37,651 nucleotides of DNA from Nostoc sp. CCCryo 231-06 (lineage in GTDB: Bacteria > Cyanobacteriota > Cyanobacteriia > Cyanobacteriales > Nostocaceae): the NCBI GenBank assembly GCA_023522315.1, contig JAHCSU010000050.1:1-37651 (forward strand). Direction: 5' to 3'. Below, piece by piece: positions 8,226 to 16,042 of this stretch; the stretch's first letter is position 1; each line of letters begins with the position of its first letter. The position numbers and the translations under genes are program-made. A model generated the notes under the pieces. The model ran no database searches. It was given only the letters and a program-made list of their open reading frames with translations, and was not told where the DNA came from.

Positions 8226-9242
8226 GTGGGTATAGTAGTTGAGAATGTCTCCAAACAATTCGGGAGTTTCAAGGCAGTTGATCAAGTCAGCCTGGAAATT
8301 AAGAGTGGTTCGCTAGTTGCCTTGCTCGGCCCATCGGGATCAGGTAAATCTACGCTACTACGGTTAATTTCAGGTTTAGAAATGCCAGATAGCGGCAAAA
8401 TCCTGCTTACCGGTAAAGACGCTACATACCAAAGCGTGCAACAGCGCAATATTGGCTTTGTGTTTCAGCACTATGCCCTATTTAAGCATCTGACTGTCAG
8501 GCAGAATATTGCCTTTGGTTTAGAAATTCGGAAGGCACAGCCAAAGAAAATTAAGGGGCGAGTAGAACAGTTACTCGAATTGGTGCAATTGACTGGACTA
8601 GGCGATCGCTATCCATCACAACTTTCTGGTGGTCAAAGACAACGGGTAGCATTAGCAAGGGCACTGGCTGTAGAACCCGAAGTCTTACTGCTAGATGAAC
8701 CCTTTGGCGCACTCGATGCTAAAGTCCGCAAAGACCTACGGGCATGGTTACGCCGCCTCCATGATGAGGTTCATGTTACCACGGTTTTCGTCACCCACGA
8801 CCAAGAGGAAGCAATGGAAGTCTCCGATGAAGTTGTGGTCATGAATAAAGGGCGCGTGGAACAAGTGGGGACACCATCGGAAATTTATGATAATCCTGCC
8901 ACTGCATTTGTGATGAGCTTCATCGGCCCAGTAAACGTATTACCTAGCACCTCGAAGATTTTTAAAAGTAGCGGATTTGATGCGCCACACCCACAAGTAT
9001 TTTTGCGCCCGCAAGATGTGATTTTTGAAACTAGCGCGAACGATGCCACTACACCTGCGACAGTGAGCCGATTAATACATTTGGGTTGGGAAATTCAAGT
9101 GGAATTAACTTTCGATGATGGGCAAGTGGTGATGGCGCATTTAACACGCGATCGCTTCAACCAATTAGAGTTAGAACCAAAACAGCGAGTGTATGTGAAA
9201 CCAAAGGATGCAAAGTCCTTCCCCCTGTCTTATTCAATTTAG
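8226..9242 (+). CDS. cysA: Sulfate/thiosulfate-type ABC transporter ATP-binding protein
   Basis: 338 residues starting at GTG with AGAGG upstream. Walker A is GPSGSGKST (about 34-42), Q-loop VFQHYALF, signature [15 protein letters not shown], Walker [15 protein letters not shown]-loop [10 protein letters not shown]. The C-terminal region (about 230-338) is a TOBE-like regulatory domain with FLRPQDV, as in CysA-type importers. It would power sulfate uptake together with CysT, CysW and a periplasmic binding protein, none of which is adjacent. Related anion importers (molybdate, Fe) share this architecture, so the substrate is inferred. Confidence 0.85.
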   Translation: MGIVVENVSKQFGSFKAVDQVSLEIKSGSLVALLGPSGSGKSTLLRLISGLEMPDSGKILLTGKDATYQSVQQRNIGFVFQHYALFKHLTVRQNIAFGLEIRKAQPKKIKGRVEQLLELVQLTGLGDRYPSQLSGGQRQRVALARALAVEPEVLLLDEPFGALDAKVRKDLRAWLRRLHDEVHVTTVFVTHDQEEAMEVSDEVVVMNKGRVEQVGTPSEIYDNPATAFVMSFIGPVNVLPSTSKIFKSSGFDAPHPQVFLRPQDVIFETSANDATTPATVSRLIHLGWEIQVELTFDDGQVVMAHLTRDRFNQLELEPKQRVYVKPKDAKSFPLSYSI

Positions 9243-9367
9243 TTAGCAATGTAGAATTATTTATGCTTGTTGCTTTAAGTCAAAGCAGAAAAGCGTTGCC
9301 AGAATTTTTGCCAAATCCACCAGTAGCCAGTGTAATCAGAGATAGATTGCACAAAGATATACAAAAG

Positions 9368-9401
9368 CACCAGCCTAGTATCATACTGAGGCTGGTGTGC
9401 T
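9368..9401. terminator. Hairpin between convergent cysA and the DUF4360 array
   Basis: A 9-bp perfect stem (CACCAGCCT and AGGCTGGTG), with further pairing of AGTAT and ATACT inside, then TGCTGGCTTTT. It lies between two convergent genes and could end transcripts from either side. Confidence 0.5.
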
Positions 9402-9483
9402 GGCTTTTCACTAATTTTTTGTGAGGATTAATTTAATCCTCTAAACTTCGACTTTCTACATCGCACCGCTATATCTGCCCCTA

Positions 9484-10092
9484 CTAACAAGGAGTCAAAT
9501 TAAACCTAATTCTATAAACCCCATTGAATCCAATTTGAGTTCGCTGCCCCGCAGCTACATTTGTAGCACGCGCTATCAAAGTTGTATTGATGCCGAAAAC
9601 CGAATTCACTCGGTTAGCACACGCGTCTACTGTATCTCCTGTAATAGCTACATCTTTTAGCCATCCACCTGAAGAGCCAGACGGGAAGTTTGCGTTTAGA
9701 TCATTCGTAGATGGAATTACTTTCCCTTGAAACACTGGTCTAACCCTTAGAGCAGCAGTACCCCCTTGAGGCACATTTGTAAAACCAGAATACCTCAGGT
9801 TAATGGGCTGAACTTTGTAGCCTCTAGGTATATTAAGCCCAATTCTGAGATTGCAAGATTGTGATACAACTCTAGGAGATACAGCTGTAGCCTGAAATCG
9901 AGGGAAAGTTACAGACAGAGTATTTCCTACCAAACTTACTAGGGCATTTCCCGAGGGGCAGCCATTTCCGAAAACAGTTACTGGAACACTTTCAAACTGA
10001 AATGCTGGTGTTTGAGCCTGTGCCTGAGATAAACCCACAACATTTAAACTCAGTAGCGTCAAACTGGAAATAAGAGCAGTTAAAACTTTCAT
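9484..10092 (-). CDS. Secreted DUF4360-like protein, array copy A
   Basis: The most diverged and most downstream member of a six-gene array. I start it at ATG 10092 (MKVLTALISS), which gives 202 residues and matches the sister genes; longer in-frame starts add a non-homologous tail. Signal peptide about 1-26 ending QAQAQ. The mature part has the four conserved Cys (GCP near the start, SCNLRIGLN, DAC, and Cys as the last residue), the IPRGYKVQPINLRYSGF motif and ARATNV. The pattern resembles DUF4360, a family of secreted proteins of unknown function. It lacks the IDTTIG segment and the GGAG ribosome site of its sisters. No post-stop AAATGCA hairpin is present. Confidence 0.85.
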   Translation of the reverse strand: MKVLTALISSLTLLSLNVVGLSQAQAQTPAFQFESVPVTVFGNGCPSGNALVSLVGNTLSVTFPRFQATAVSPRVVSQSCNLRIGLNIPRGYKVQPINLRYSGFTNVPQGGTAALRVRPVFQGKVIPSTNDLNANFPSGSSGGWLKDVAITGDTVDACANRVNSVFGINTTLIARATNVAAGQRTQIGFNGVYRIRFNLTPC

Positions 10093-10245
10093 ATCTTTCA
10101 TCTCAAATAAGGGAAGCTTATCAGGTTTGTTGTTAATACTATGTCTCAAGACATAGAGTCAAAAACTTCTTCAGAGCGATTGGAAGAAATCTTTTGATAA
10201 CTTGGTAAAGCAGCTTTTAATAGTTCAGCTTGTGGGGTAAATTAA

Positions 10246-10269
10246 ATGCAAAACTGACTATGCATTTAC
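10246..10269 (-). terminator. Hairpin after array copy B
   Basis: On the minus strand the AAATGCA and TGCATTT arms flank a ten-base loop and are followed by AATTTA. The same arrangement follows copies C, D, E and F, so it is conserved as a unit with the genes. It suggests that each gene is transcribed singly. Confidence 0.55.
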
Positions 10270-10274
10270 AAAAC

Positions 10275-10907
10275 CTAACAAGGATTAAAAGCGAACTTTA
10301 TTTGAAACAATACAGGCCCGATTGCTGTATCGATTTTATCAATTCGGATTTTGGTTTCTTGATTTGCAGGTATGTCTCTAGCTCTTGCCGTTAGATTTGT
10401 ATTGATACCAAAAATCGAATTTACTGGGTTTTGACATGCATTTATTGTGCCTAATACAATACCTACATCTTTACTCCAAGTAGCTGAGAAACCAGGCGCA
10501 AAAGTTGCGTTTGGATCATCGATAGTTTGAAGTTCTTGACCTTCAAAAATTATTTTCACGTTCAGGTTAGCACTGCCTCCTGTAGGCACATCTGCAAAGC
10601 CAAGATACTTGACTTGAATCGGCTGAACGTTAAATCCAGAAGGTACATTCAGACCGATCCGCAGATTACAGGATGCTGATACAACCTTAGGGGGTGAAGC
10701 TTTAGCTTCAAACTCAGAAAGTGTTATCAAAAGAGTATCTGCATCCAAAATTCCCTTTGCTGTTCCGTTTGGGCAGCCATTTCCGAAAAGAGTTACTGGA
10801 ACTTCTTGAAGCTCAAATCCTGGTGTTTGAGCCTGTACCTGAGATAAACCCACAAGATTTAAACTCAGTAGCGTCAAACTGGAAATCATACCAGTTAAAA
10901 CTTTCAT
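10275..10907 (-). CDS. Secreted DUF4360-like protein, array copy B
   Basis: 210 residues. GGAG lies eight bases before the ATG. Signal peptide MKVLTGMISSLTLLSLNLVG..QAQ. The mature domain keeps all four Cys, VPSGFNVQPIQVKYLGFADVPTGGSA and FGINTNLTARARDIPANQETKIRID. It carries IDTAIGPVLFQIKFAFNPC near the end. The upstream spacer is long (740 bp, 10908-11647) and includes an operator-like palindrome at 11091-11109 and a foldback element. The gap to copy A is short (182 bp) and holds its hairpin. Function unknown. Exported, probably disulfide-bonded. Confidence 0.9.
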   Translation of the reverse strand: MKVLTGMISSLTLLSLNLVGLSQVQAQTPGFELQEVPVTLFGNGCPNGTAKGILDADTLLITLSEFEAKASPPKVVSASCNLRIGLNVPSGFNVQPIQVKYLGFADVPTGGSANLNVKIIFEGQELQTIDDPNATFAPGFSATWSKDVGIVLGTINACQNPVNSIFGINTNLTARARDIPANQETKIRIDKIDTAIGPVLFQIKFAFNPC

Positions 10908-11090
10908 CTAAGTAACTCCGCGAAAATCTGTAATCTCCTATGAATATTACATAGAATGTCAATCTCCTAATATACTTCTAGACAGATAAACTTTACCTGG
11001 CAAACTCTTTGAGCTTTGGGCATGTTTACCAATCATTAAATGTATGGAATACGCTCTGGTTAAAAAAGACAGAAACATGATAAAACAATC

Positions 11091-11109
11091 AATTTCTGAC
11101 TTGGAAATT
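11091..11109. promoter_or_regulatory. Operator-like inverted repeat upstream of copy B
   Basis: AATTTCTGACTTGGAAATT, 184 bp before the copy B start. Cognate sites sit at a similar distance before copies D, E and F. The role is inferred. Confidence 0.4.
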
Positions 11110-11140
11110 GTTTACCAGTGTATTTCACTTATCAGAAAAT

Positions 11141-11348
11141 AATTCAGGAGTCAGGACTTAGAATTCAGAATTGAATTCTGCACCAAAAATCAGATAAAGC
11201 AGAGGTAGCGAGTCTACCAGCGAATGAATAAGTGAGTTTAAGACCCTAACTAAATCTTCTCTTTTGGAGACGCACTCGCTTTCGATTTAGCGTTAAAGAA
11301 TAAAATGGCGGTATTCAACCTCCACTAATTGATTCTGACTCCTGAATT
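11141..11348. repeat. Spacer foldback element, copy 1
   Basis: Perfect 13-bp terminal inverted repeats (AATTCAGGAGTCA, TGACTCCTGAATT). The centre (11251-11289) is a TAAATC...GATTTA-bounded segment in the same orientation as copy 2 and opposite to copy 3. Confidence 0.65.
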
Positions 11349-11617
11349 CTTACTTCTGAATTCTTCTTTAATTAAGAATTGCCCTCACAAGAAGTTTTAC
11401 AAACATTGTACCATCAAACCATCAAAGAAAAATATATTTTACCTATCCAAAGACATATTTTTTGCAAATTGTGATTTTGTTAGATATATTAGCTAGTTTG
11501 GCTTGACCTAACTATTTATCAAGACAGAGGGTCAAAGATTGATTCAGAGCAACTGGAAGAAATATTTAGATAAGTTGGTAAAGCAGCTTTACAAACAGCA
11601 GGTTTTGTAAAAAATTA

Positions 11618-11641
11618 AATGCAAAACTGACTATGCATTAA
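11618..11641 (-). terminator. Hairpin after array copy C
   Basis: ATGCA/TGCAT stem around the same ten-base loop as the hairpins after copies B and E, followed by a T-rich run on the minus strand. Confidence 0.55.
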
Positions 11642-11647
11642 AAAAAC

Positions 11648-12295
11648 CTAACAAGGATTAAAATCAAACTTGATTTGGAACAATACATCACCGATTGTTG
11701 TTGTGTCGATTGGATCAATTCGGATTTGGGCTTCTTGACGTGTAGGTATATTTGTAGCTCTTGCCGTCAGATTTGTATTGATACTAAAAACTGAACTCAC
11801 TGGCCTCCTACATGCATCTATTGTGTGTACTACAATACTACCTCCATGTTCGCTCCAAACATCTGAGAAGCCAGGCCCAAACGTTCGGTTTGGATTAACG
11901 TCAGGTGGAACTGCTTGACCTGGAAAGACTAATTTAACCCTCACGTCAGCCTTGCCTCCTGTAGGCACATCTGCAAACCCACCATACTTGATACTACCCG
12001 GCTGAACGTTAAATCCAGAAGGTACATTCAGACCGATGCGGAAATTGCAGGATTTTGATACAACATTAGGACGTGAAGCTTTAGCTTCAAGCGCAGAAGA
12101 AGATGTAATTGAAAGGGTATCTCCATTCAAAACTCCCTGTATTGTGTTCGACGATGGGCAACCAGTTCCCGAAAAACTTACCGGGACAGTTTGAAACGAA
12201 AATCCTTGTTGTGTTTGAGCCTGTACCTGAGATAAACCCACAACATTCAAACTCAGTAATGTCAAACTGGAAATCAGACCAGTTAAAATTTTCAT
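11648..12295 (-). CDS. Secreted DUF4360-like protein, array copy C
   Basis: 215 residues with GGAG before the ATG. Signal peptide MKILTGLISSLTLLSLNVVG..VQAQT. Conserved Cys in GTGCP, KSCNFRIGLN, DACR and the terminal NPC. It has VPSGFNVQPGSIKYGGFADV and FSINTNLTARATNIP. Compared with its sisters it has small insertions (for example a run before IQGVLNGDTLS and a GGSIVV in place of VGI). It is separated from copy D by only 132 bp and lacks the upstream palindrome, so it may depend on copy D transcription or a short promoter of its own. Confidence 0.9.
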   Translation of the reverse strand: MKILTGLISSLTLLSLNVVGLSQVQAQTQQGFSFQTVPVSFSGTGCPSSNTIQGVLNGDTLSITSSSALEAKASRPNVVSKSCNFRIGLNVPSGFNVQPGSIKYGGFADVPTGGKADVRVKLVFPGQAVPPDVNPNRTFGPGFSDVWSEHGGSIVVHTIDACRRPVSSVFSINTNLTARATNIPTRQEAQIRIDPIDTTTIGDVLFQIKFDFNPC

Positions 12296-12397
12296 CTAAT
12301 AACTCCGCGAAAATGTGTAATCTTCTGTGAATATTAGAGGATGTTGAAAAAGGATTTTTTGTAAGATCAAAGCCTCGAAAAGTTTTATGAAAAATTA

Positions 12398-12421
12398 AAT
12401 GCCAAACTGACTATACATTTA
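12398..12421 (-). terminator. Hairpin after array copy D
   Basis: Same position as the others, but the stem is weakened (AAATGTA against GGCATTT) by two base changes. Confidence 0.4.
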
Positions 12422-12427
12422 AAAAAC

Positions 12428-13063
12428 CTAACAAGGATTAAAAGCAAACTTGATTTGGAATAATACATCCTTGATTGTTGTGTCAATTGTATTAATTCGG
12501 ATTTGGGTTTCTTGATTTGCAGGTATACCTCTAGCTCTTGAAGTCAGAGTTGAATTAATACCAAAAACCGAACTGACTGGTCTACTACATGCATTTATTG
12601 TGTTTGCTATAATATTTATATTTTTGTTCCAAGTATCTGAAAAGCCAGACGGAAACGTTTGGTTTGGATTATTGATAGTTGCAACACCTGCACCTTGAAA
12701 TGATATTTCAACCCTCAAATCAGCACTGCCTCCTGTAGGCACATCTGCAAAGCCAAGATACCTGACGCTAATCGGCTGAACGTTAAATCCAGAAGGTATA
12801 TCAAGACCGAACCGCAGATTGCAGGATGCTGATACAACCTTAGGAGGTGAAGCTAAAGCTTCAAACTGAGAAAATGTTACTGAAGCAGTATCTCCATTCA
12901 AAACTAGCTGTGCTGTTCCTTTTGGGCAACCATTTCCGAAAAAAGTTCCAGCAACTTTTTGAAACGTAAATCCTGTTGGTGTTTGAGCCTGTACCTGAGA
13001 TAAACCCACAACATTTAAACTCAGTAGCGTCAAACTGGAAATTAGACCAGTTAAAATTTTCAT
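12428..13063 (-). CDS. Secreted DUF4360-like protein, array copy D
   Basis: 211 residues, GGAG eight bases before the ATG. Signal peptide nearly identical to copies C, E and F. Conserved GNGCP, SASCNLRFGLDIPSGFNVQP, INACSRPVSSVFGINSTLTSRARGIP and terminal NPC. The first-strand region differs (KVAGTFFGNGCPKGTAQL). The upstream spacer of 728 bp has the palindrome and the second foldback copy; the gap to copy C is only 132 bp. Confidence 0.9.
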   Translation of the reverse strand: MKILTGLISSLTLLSLNVVGLSQVQAQTPTGFTFQKVAGTFFGNGCPKGTAQLVLNGDTASVTFSQFEALASPPKVVSASCNLRFGLDIPSGFNVQPISVRYLGFADVPTGGSADLRVEISFQGAGVATINNPNQTFPSGFSDTWNKNINIIANTINACSRPVSSVFGINSTLTSRARGIPANQETQIRINTIDTTIKDVLFQIKFAFNPC

Positions 13064-13245
13064 CTAATAACTCCGCAAAAATGTTTAATTTCCTGTGGAT
13101 ATTAGCTGCAATGTCAAATTCCTAAAATACTTCTACAAAAACAAATTTTACCTAGTAGCCTTTTCCAGGTTTGAGGATTTATAGCAGTTCTTAATTGTCT
13201 GCAATACGCTCTGCTTAAGGGAGACAGAAATAGGATAAAATAATC

Positions 13246-13264
13246 AATTTCTGACTCAGAAATT
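13246..13264. promoter_or_regulatory. Operator-like inverted repeat upstream of copy D
   Basis: AATTTCTGACTCAGAAATT, a perfect 9+1+9 palindrome, 183 bp before the copy D start. It is the best-conserved of the four sites. Confidence 0.45.
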
Positions 13265-13295
13265 ATTTATCAACGTATTTCACTTATCAGAAAAT

Positions 13296-13501
13296 AATTC
13301 AGGAGTCAGGATTTAGAATTCACAATTGAATTCTAAACAACTGGGGAATAGCGCAGCCGTAGCGAGTCTACAGGGGATGAAAAAATGGATTTAAGACCCC
13401 ATTAAATCTTCTCTTTTGGAGACGCACTCGCCTTCGATTTAGTGGTCAACAATAAAATAACGGGACTCAACCCCCCAGTAATTGATTCTGACTCCTGAAT
13501 T
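13296..13501. repeat. Spacer foldback element, copy 2
   Basis: Same 13-bp termini as copy 1. The central segment at 13403-13441 has the same orientation as in copy 1. Confidence 0.65.
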
Positions 13502-13761
13502 CTTACTTCTGAATTCTGCTTCAATTCAGAATCGCCCTTATAATAACCCTTGAGAAAATTCAAAATCACAGAAAAGTATATTTTACCTATCCAAAGGCAG
13601 ATGTTTTACAAACTGTGATTTCGTTAGATTTTTCAGCTACTTTGACTTTACCTAACTATTTATCAAGACAGAGAGTCAAAGATTTATTCAGAGCGATTAG
13701 AAGAAATCTTTTGAAAATTTGGTAAACCAGCTTTATAGGGAGTAGCTTTTGGGAAAAATTA

Positions 13762-13785
13762 AATGCAAAACTAACTATGCATTTA
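13762..13785 (-). terminator. Hairpin after array copy E
   Basis: AAATGCA/TGCATTT stem with a ten-base loop, then AATTTTT on the minus strand. Confidence 0.6.
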
Positions 13786-13791
13786 AAAAAC

Positions 13792-14424
13792 CTAACAAGG
13801 ATTAAAATCAAACTTGACTTGGAACAATACCTCACCGATTGTTGTGTCGATTGTATCAATTCGGATTTGCGTTTCTTGGCCTCTAGGTATAGTTGTAGCT
13901 CTTGCTGTCAGAGTTGAATTGATACCAAAAACCGAACTCACTGGTCTACTACATGCATTTATTGTGTTTAATGTAATACCTACATCTTTGTTCCAAACAT
14001 CTGAGAAGCCAGCCGGAAACGTTTGGTTTGGATTATCGTCAGTTGGAACTTCTTTACCTTGAAAGAGTATTTTCACGTTCAGGTCAGCACTGCCTCTTGT
14101 AGGCACATCTGCAAAGCCAAGATACTTGACGCTAACCGGCTGAACGTTAAATCCAGAAGGTATATTCAGACCGATCCGCAGATTGCAGGATGCTGATACA
14201 ACCTTAAGACGTGGAGCTTTAGCTTCAAATGCAGAAAATGTTATTGAAAGGGTATCTCCATTCAAAACTCCCTCTATTTTTCCCGGTGGGCAACCAGTTC
14301 CCGAAAAACTTACTGGAACATTTTGAAACTCAAATCCTTGTGTTTGAGCCTGTACCTGAGATAAACCCACAACATTTAAACTCAGTAGGGTCAAGCTGGA
14401 AATAATGCCAGTTAAAATTTTCAT
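13792..14424 (-). CDS. Secreted DUF4360-like protein, array copy E
   Basis: 210 residues from ATG 14424, preceded by GGAG. An in-frame ATG 39 bases upstream adds a tail absent from the sister genes. It has the shared signal peptide, GTGCPPGKIEGVLNGDTLSITFS, SASCNLRIGLNIPSGFNVQPVSVKYLGFADVP, INACSRPVSSVFGINSTLTARATTIP, IDTTIGEVLFQVKFDFNPC, with all four Cys. The 'TGG' of DVPTGG is TRG here. Confidence 0.9.
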   Translation of the reverse strand: MKILTGIISSLTLLSLNVVGLSQVQAQTQGFEFQNVPVSFSGTGCPPGKIEGVLNGDTLSITFSAFEAKAPRLKVVSASCNLRIGLNIPSGFNVQPVSVKYLGFADVPTRGSADLNVKILFQGKEVPTDDNPNQTFPAGFSDVWNKDVGITLNTINACSRPVSSVFGINSTLTARATTIPRGQETQIRIDTIDTTIGEVLFQVKFDFNPC

Positions 14425-14612
14425 ATTGTTAGACTCCGCGAAAACGTTTAATTTCCTGTACAAATTAGCTGCAATTTAAAATTCCCTAAGACTCTTCCTT
14501 CTACACAAAAGAATTTTAACACCAGCCTCTTTGGTGTTTGGGGACTTATACCAGTTCTTATTTGTCTGTAATACGCTTTGGTTAAAGCAGAGAGAAATAG
14601 GATACAATAATC

Positions 14613-14631
14613 GATTTCTGGCTCTGAAATT
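14613..14631. promoter_or_regulatory. Operator-like inverted repeat upstream of copy E
   Basis: GATTTCTGGCTCTGAAATT, 189 bp before the copy E start. One of four aligned sites. Confidence 0.4.
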
Positions 14632-14762
14632 ATATTATCAGCGTATTTCATTTATTTAAGAATTGCCATTTTATTGCCAATACTATTTTTAACAACAGAT
14701 AGCCAAAGATTTCTTCAGAGCGATTGAAAGAAATCTTTGGATAAGTTTGGTAAAGCAACTTA

Positions 14763-14909
14763 AGAGGATGTTTTAAAACGGTATTTTGCTCTCATGATAA
14801 AGCACGGTGAAGCATCTCAGTATATGGCTGAAATCGTATTTTTTTCGTCGCACTTGACCTGAGCCAGAATGGTAAAACTATACCTTCTGGGACTTTTAAA
14901 ACATCCTCT
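14763..14909. mobile_element. 147-bp MITE flanked by TA, probably IS630/Tc1-type
   Basis: Perfect 16-bp terminal inverted repeats (AGAGGATGTTTTAAAA), flanked on each side by TA, extending the symmetry to 18 bp (14761-14911). The sister spacer downstream of copy E has the uninterrupted sequence, which allows the insertion point to be read. No coding capacity. Assignment to IS630/Tc1 rests only on the TA flanks. Confidence 0.7.
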
Positions 14910-14935
14910 TAGAGGCATCAGCTTTTGTGAAAAAT

Positions 14936-14954
14936 TAAATGCAGATTATGCATT
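14936..14954 (-). terminator. Hairpin after array copy F, shortened loop
   Basis: AAATGCA and TGCATTT are kept, but the loop is reduced to five bases. A loop deletion that spares both arms supports the hairpin as the functional feature. Confidence 0.6.
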
Positions 14955-14961
14955 TAAAAAC

Positions 14962-15618
14962 CTAGCAAGGATTAAAAGCAAACTTGATTTTGAATAATAC
15001 AGGCCCGATTGTTGTGTCGATTGTATCAATTCGGATTTGGGTTTCTTGATTTTGAGCTACAGTTGTAGCTCTTGCCGTCAGATTTGTATTGATACCAAAA
15101 GTCGAATTCACTGGCTTCTTACATGCATTTATTGTACCTAATGTAATACCTACATTTTTGTCCCAAACATCTGAGAAGCCAGGGTTAAACGTTGCGTTTG
15201 GATTATTGTTAGTTGGAACTATTTGACCTTGAAATAGTATTCTAACATTCAGATTAGCACTGCCTCCTTTAGGCACATCTGCAAAGCCAAGATACTGGAC
15301 GTTAACGGGCTGAACATTCAATCCAGAAGGTACATTAAGACCGATCCGGAGATTACAGGATGCTGATACAACCTTAGGAGGTGAAGCTTTAGCTTCAAAC
15401 TCAGAAAATGTTACTGAAAGAGTATCTCCAATCAAAATTCCCTCTGCTGTTCCCTTTGGGCAACCATTTCCGAAAAGAGTTACTGGAACTTTCTGAAAAG
15501 TAAATCCTTCTTGTGTTTGAGCCGGTACCTGTGGTGTTTGAGCCTGCACCTGAGATAAACCGACAACATTTAAACTCAGTAGCGTCAAGCTGGAAATCAG
15601 ACCAGTTAGAATTTTCAT
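14962..15618 (-). CDS. Secreted DUF4360-like protein, array copy F
   Basis: 218 residues from ATG 15618, GGAG upstream. An in-frame ATG 39 bases earlier is less likely. Its mature N-terminus contains a short internal duplication (VQAQTPQVPAQTQEG), making it the longest copy. All four Cys are kept (GNGCP, SASCNLRIGLNVPSG, INACKKPVNSTFGIN, terminal NPC), with IDTTIGPVLFKIKFAFNPC. First gene of the array in transcription order. Confidence 0.9.
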   Translation of the reverse strand: MKILTGLISSLTLLSLNVVGLSQVQAQTPQVPAQTQEGFTFQKVPVTLFGNGCPKGTAEGILIGDTLSVTFSEFEAKASPPKVVSASCNLRIGLNVPSGLNVQPVNVQYLGFADVPKGGSANLNVRILFQGQIVPTNNNPNATFNPGFSDVWDKNVGITLGTINACKKPVNSTFGINTNLTARATTVAQNQETQIRIDTIDTTIGPVLFKIKFAFNPC

Positions 15619-15799
15619 ATTTTTCGACTCCGCAAAGACGTGATAATTTCTGGACATGAGCTGCGACTTAAAATTCCTAGGATACTTCTACGCAAAGGAA
15701 CTTTACCCAGCAGCCTGTTTGGGGTTTTGGGATTTTTAGCAGTTATTAAATATGTTCAATACGCTCTGCTAAGGCAGACAGAAACATGATAAAACAATC

Positions 15800-15818
15800 A
15801 ATTTCTGGCTGTGAAATT
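15800..15818. promoter_or_regulatory. Operator-like inverted repeat upstream of copy F
   Basis: AATTTCTGGCTGTGAAATT, 182 bp before the copy F start. Confidence 0.4.
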
Positions 15819-15849
15819 ATTTCTCAGCGTATTTCACTTATCAGACAAG

Positions 15850-16042
15850 AATTCAGGAGTTAAAGTTGTCAATCTAGAATTTAATTCTGTACAACTGGGG
15901 TAGCTACCCTACGAGCGGATGAATAAATGGTTTAAGGCGGCGACTAAATTGCTCGCGTAGCGTCTCCAAAGGAGAAGATTTAATGGTCAACTACAAATAG
16001 GCGGGTCTTAATCCCCCACTAATTGATTTTGACTCCTGAATT
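15850..16042. repeat. Spacer foldback element, copy 3 with flipped centre
   Basis: Termini AATTCAGGAGTTA and TGACTCCTGAATT. The flanks align with copies 1 and 2, but the central segment 15945-15982 matches them only as its reverse complement. Confidence 0.65.

Larger units (their letters stand above)
10908..11647. other. Spacer between array copies C and B
   Basis: No gene. From the B start upward it holds a block shared with the D, E and F upstream regions (AATACGCT..., the palindrome at 11091-11109, TATTTCACTTATCAG), the foldback element at 11141-11348, a second shared block near 11530-11590 and the copy C hairpin. Confidence 0.7.
13064..13791. other. Spacer between array copies E and D
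   Basis: No gene. A near-copy of the C/B spacer over most of its length: upstream block with the palindrome at 13246-13264, foldback element 13296-13501, the block near 13670-13735 and the copy E hairpin. This shows that gene and spacer were duplicated together. Confidence 0.7.
14425..14961. other. Spacer between array copies F and E
   Basis: No gene. It contains the palindrome at 14613-14631 and the shared block near 14700-14760. It lacks the AATTCAGGAGTCA foldback element found in the other long spacers but has a different insert, the MITE at 14763-14909. Confidence 0.7.

Noticed and set aside
9263-9424. Plus-strand 53-residue frame after cysA
   Set aside because: It has an ATG and partly protein-like sequence (ALPEFLPNPPVASVIRDRLH), but it runs through the hairpin at 9368-9397 and has no ribosome site; kept only as a weak possibility.
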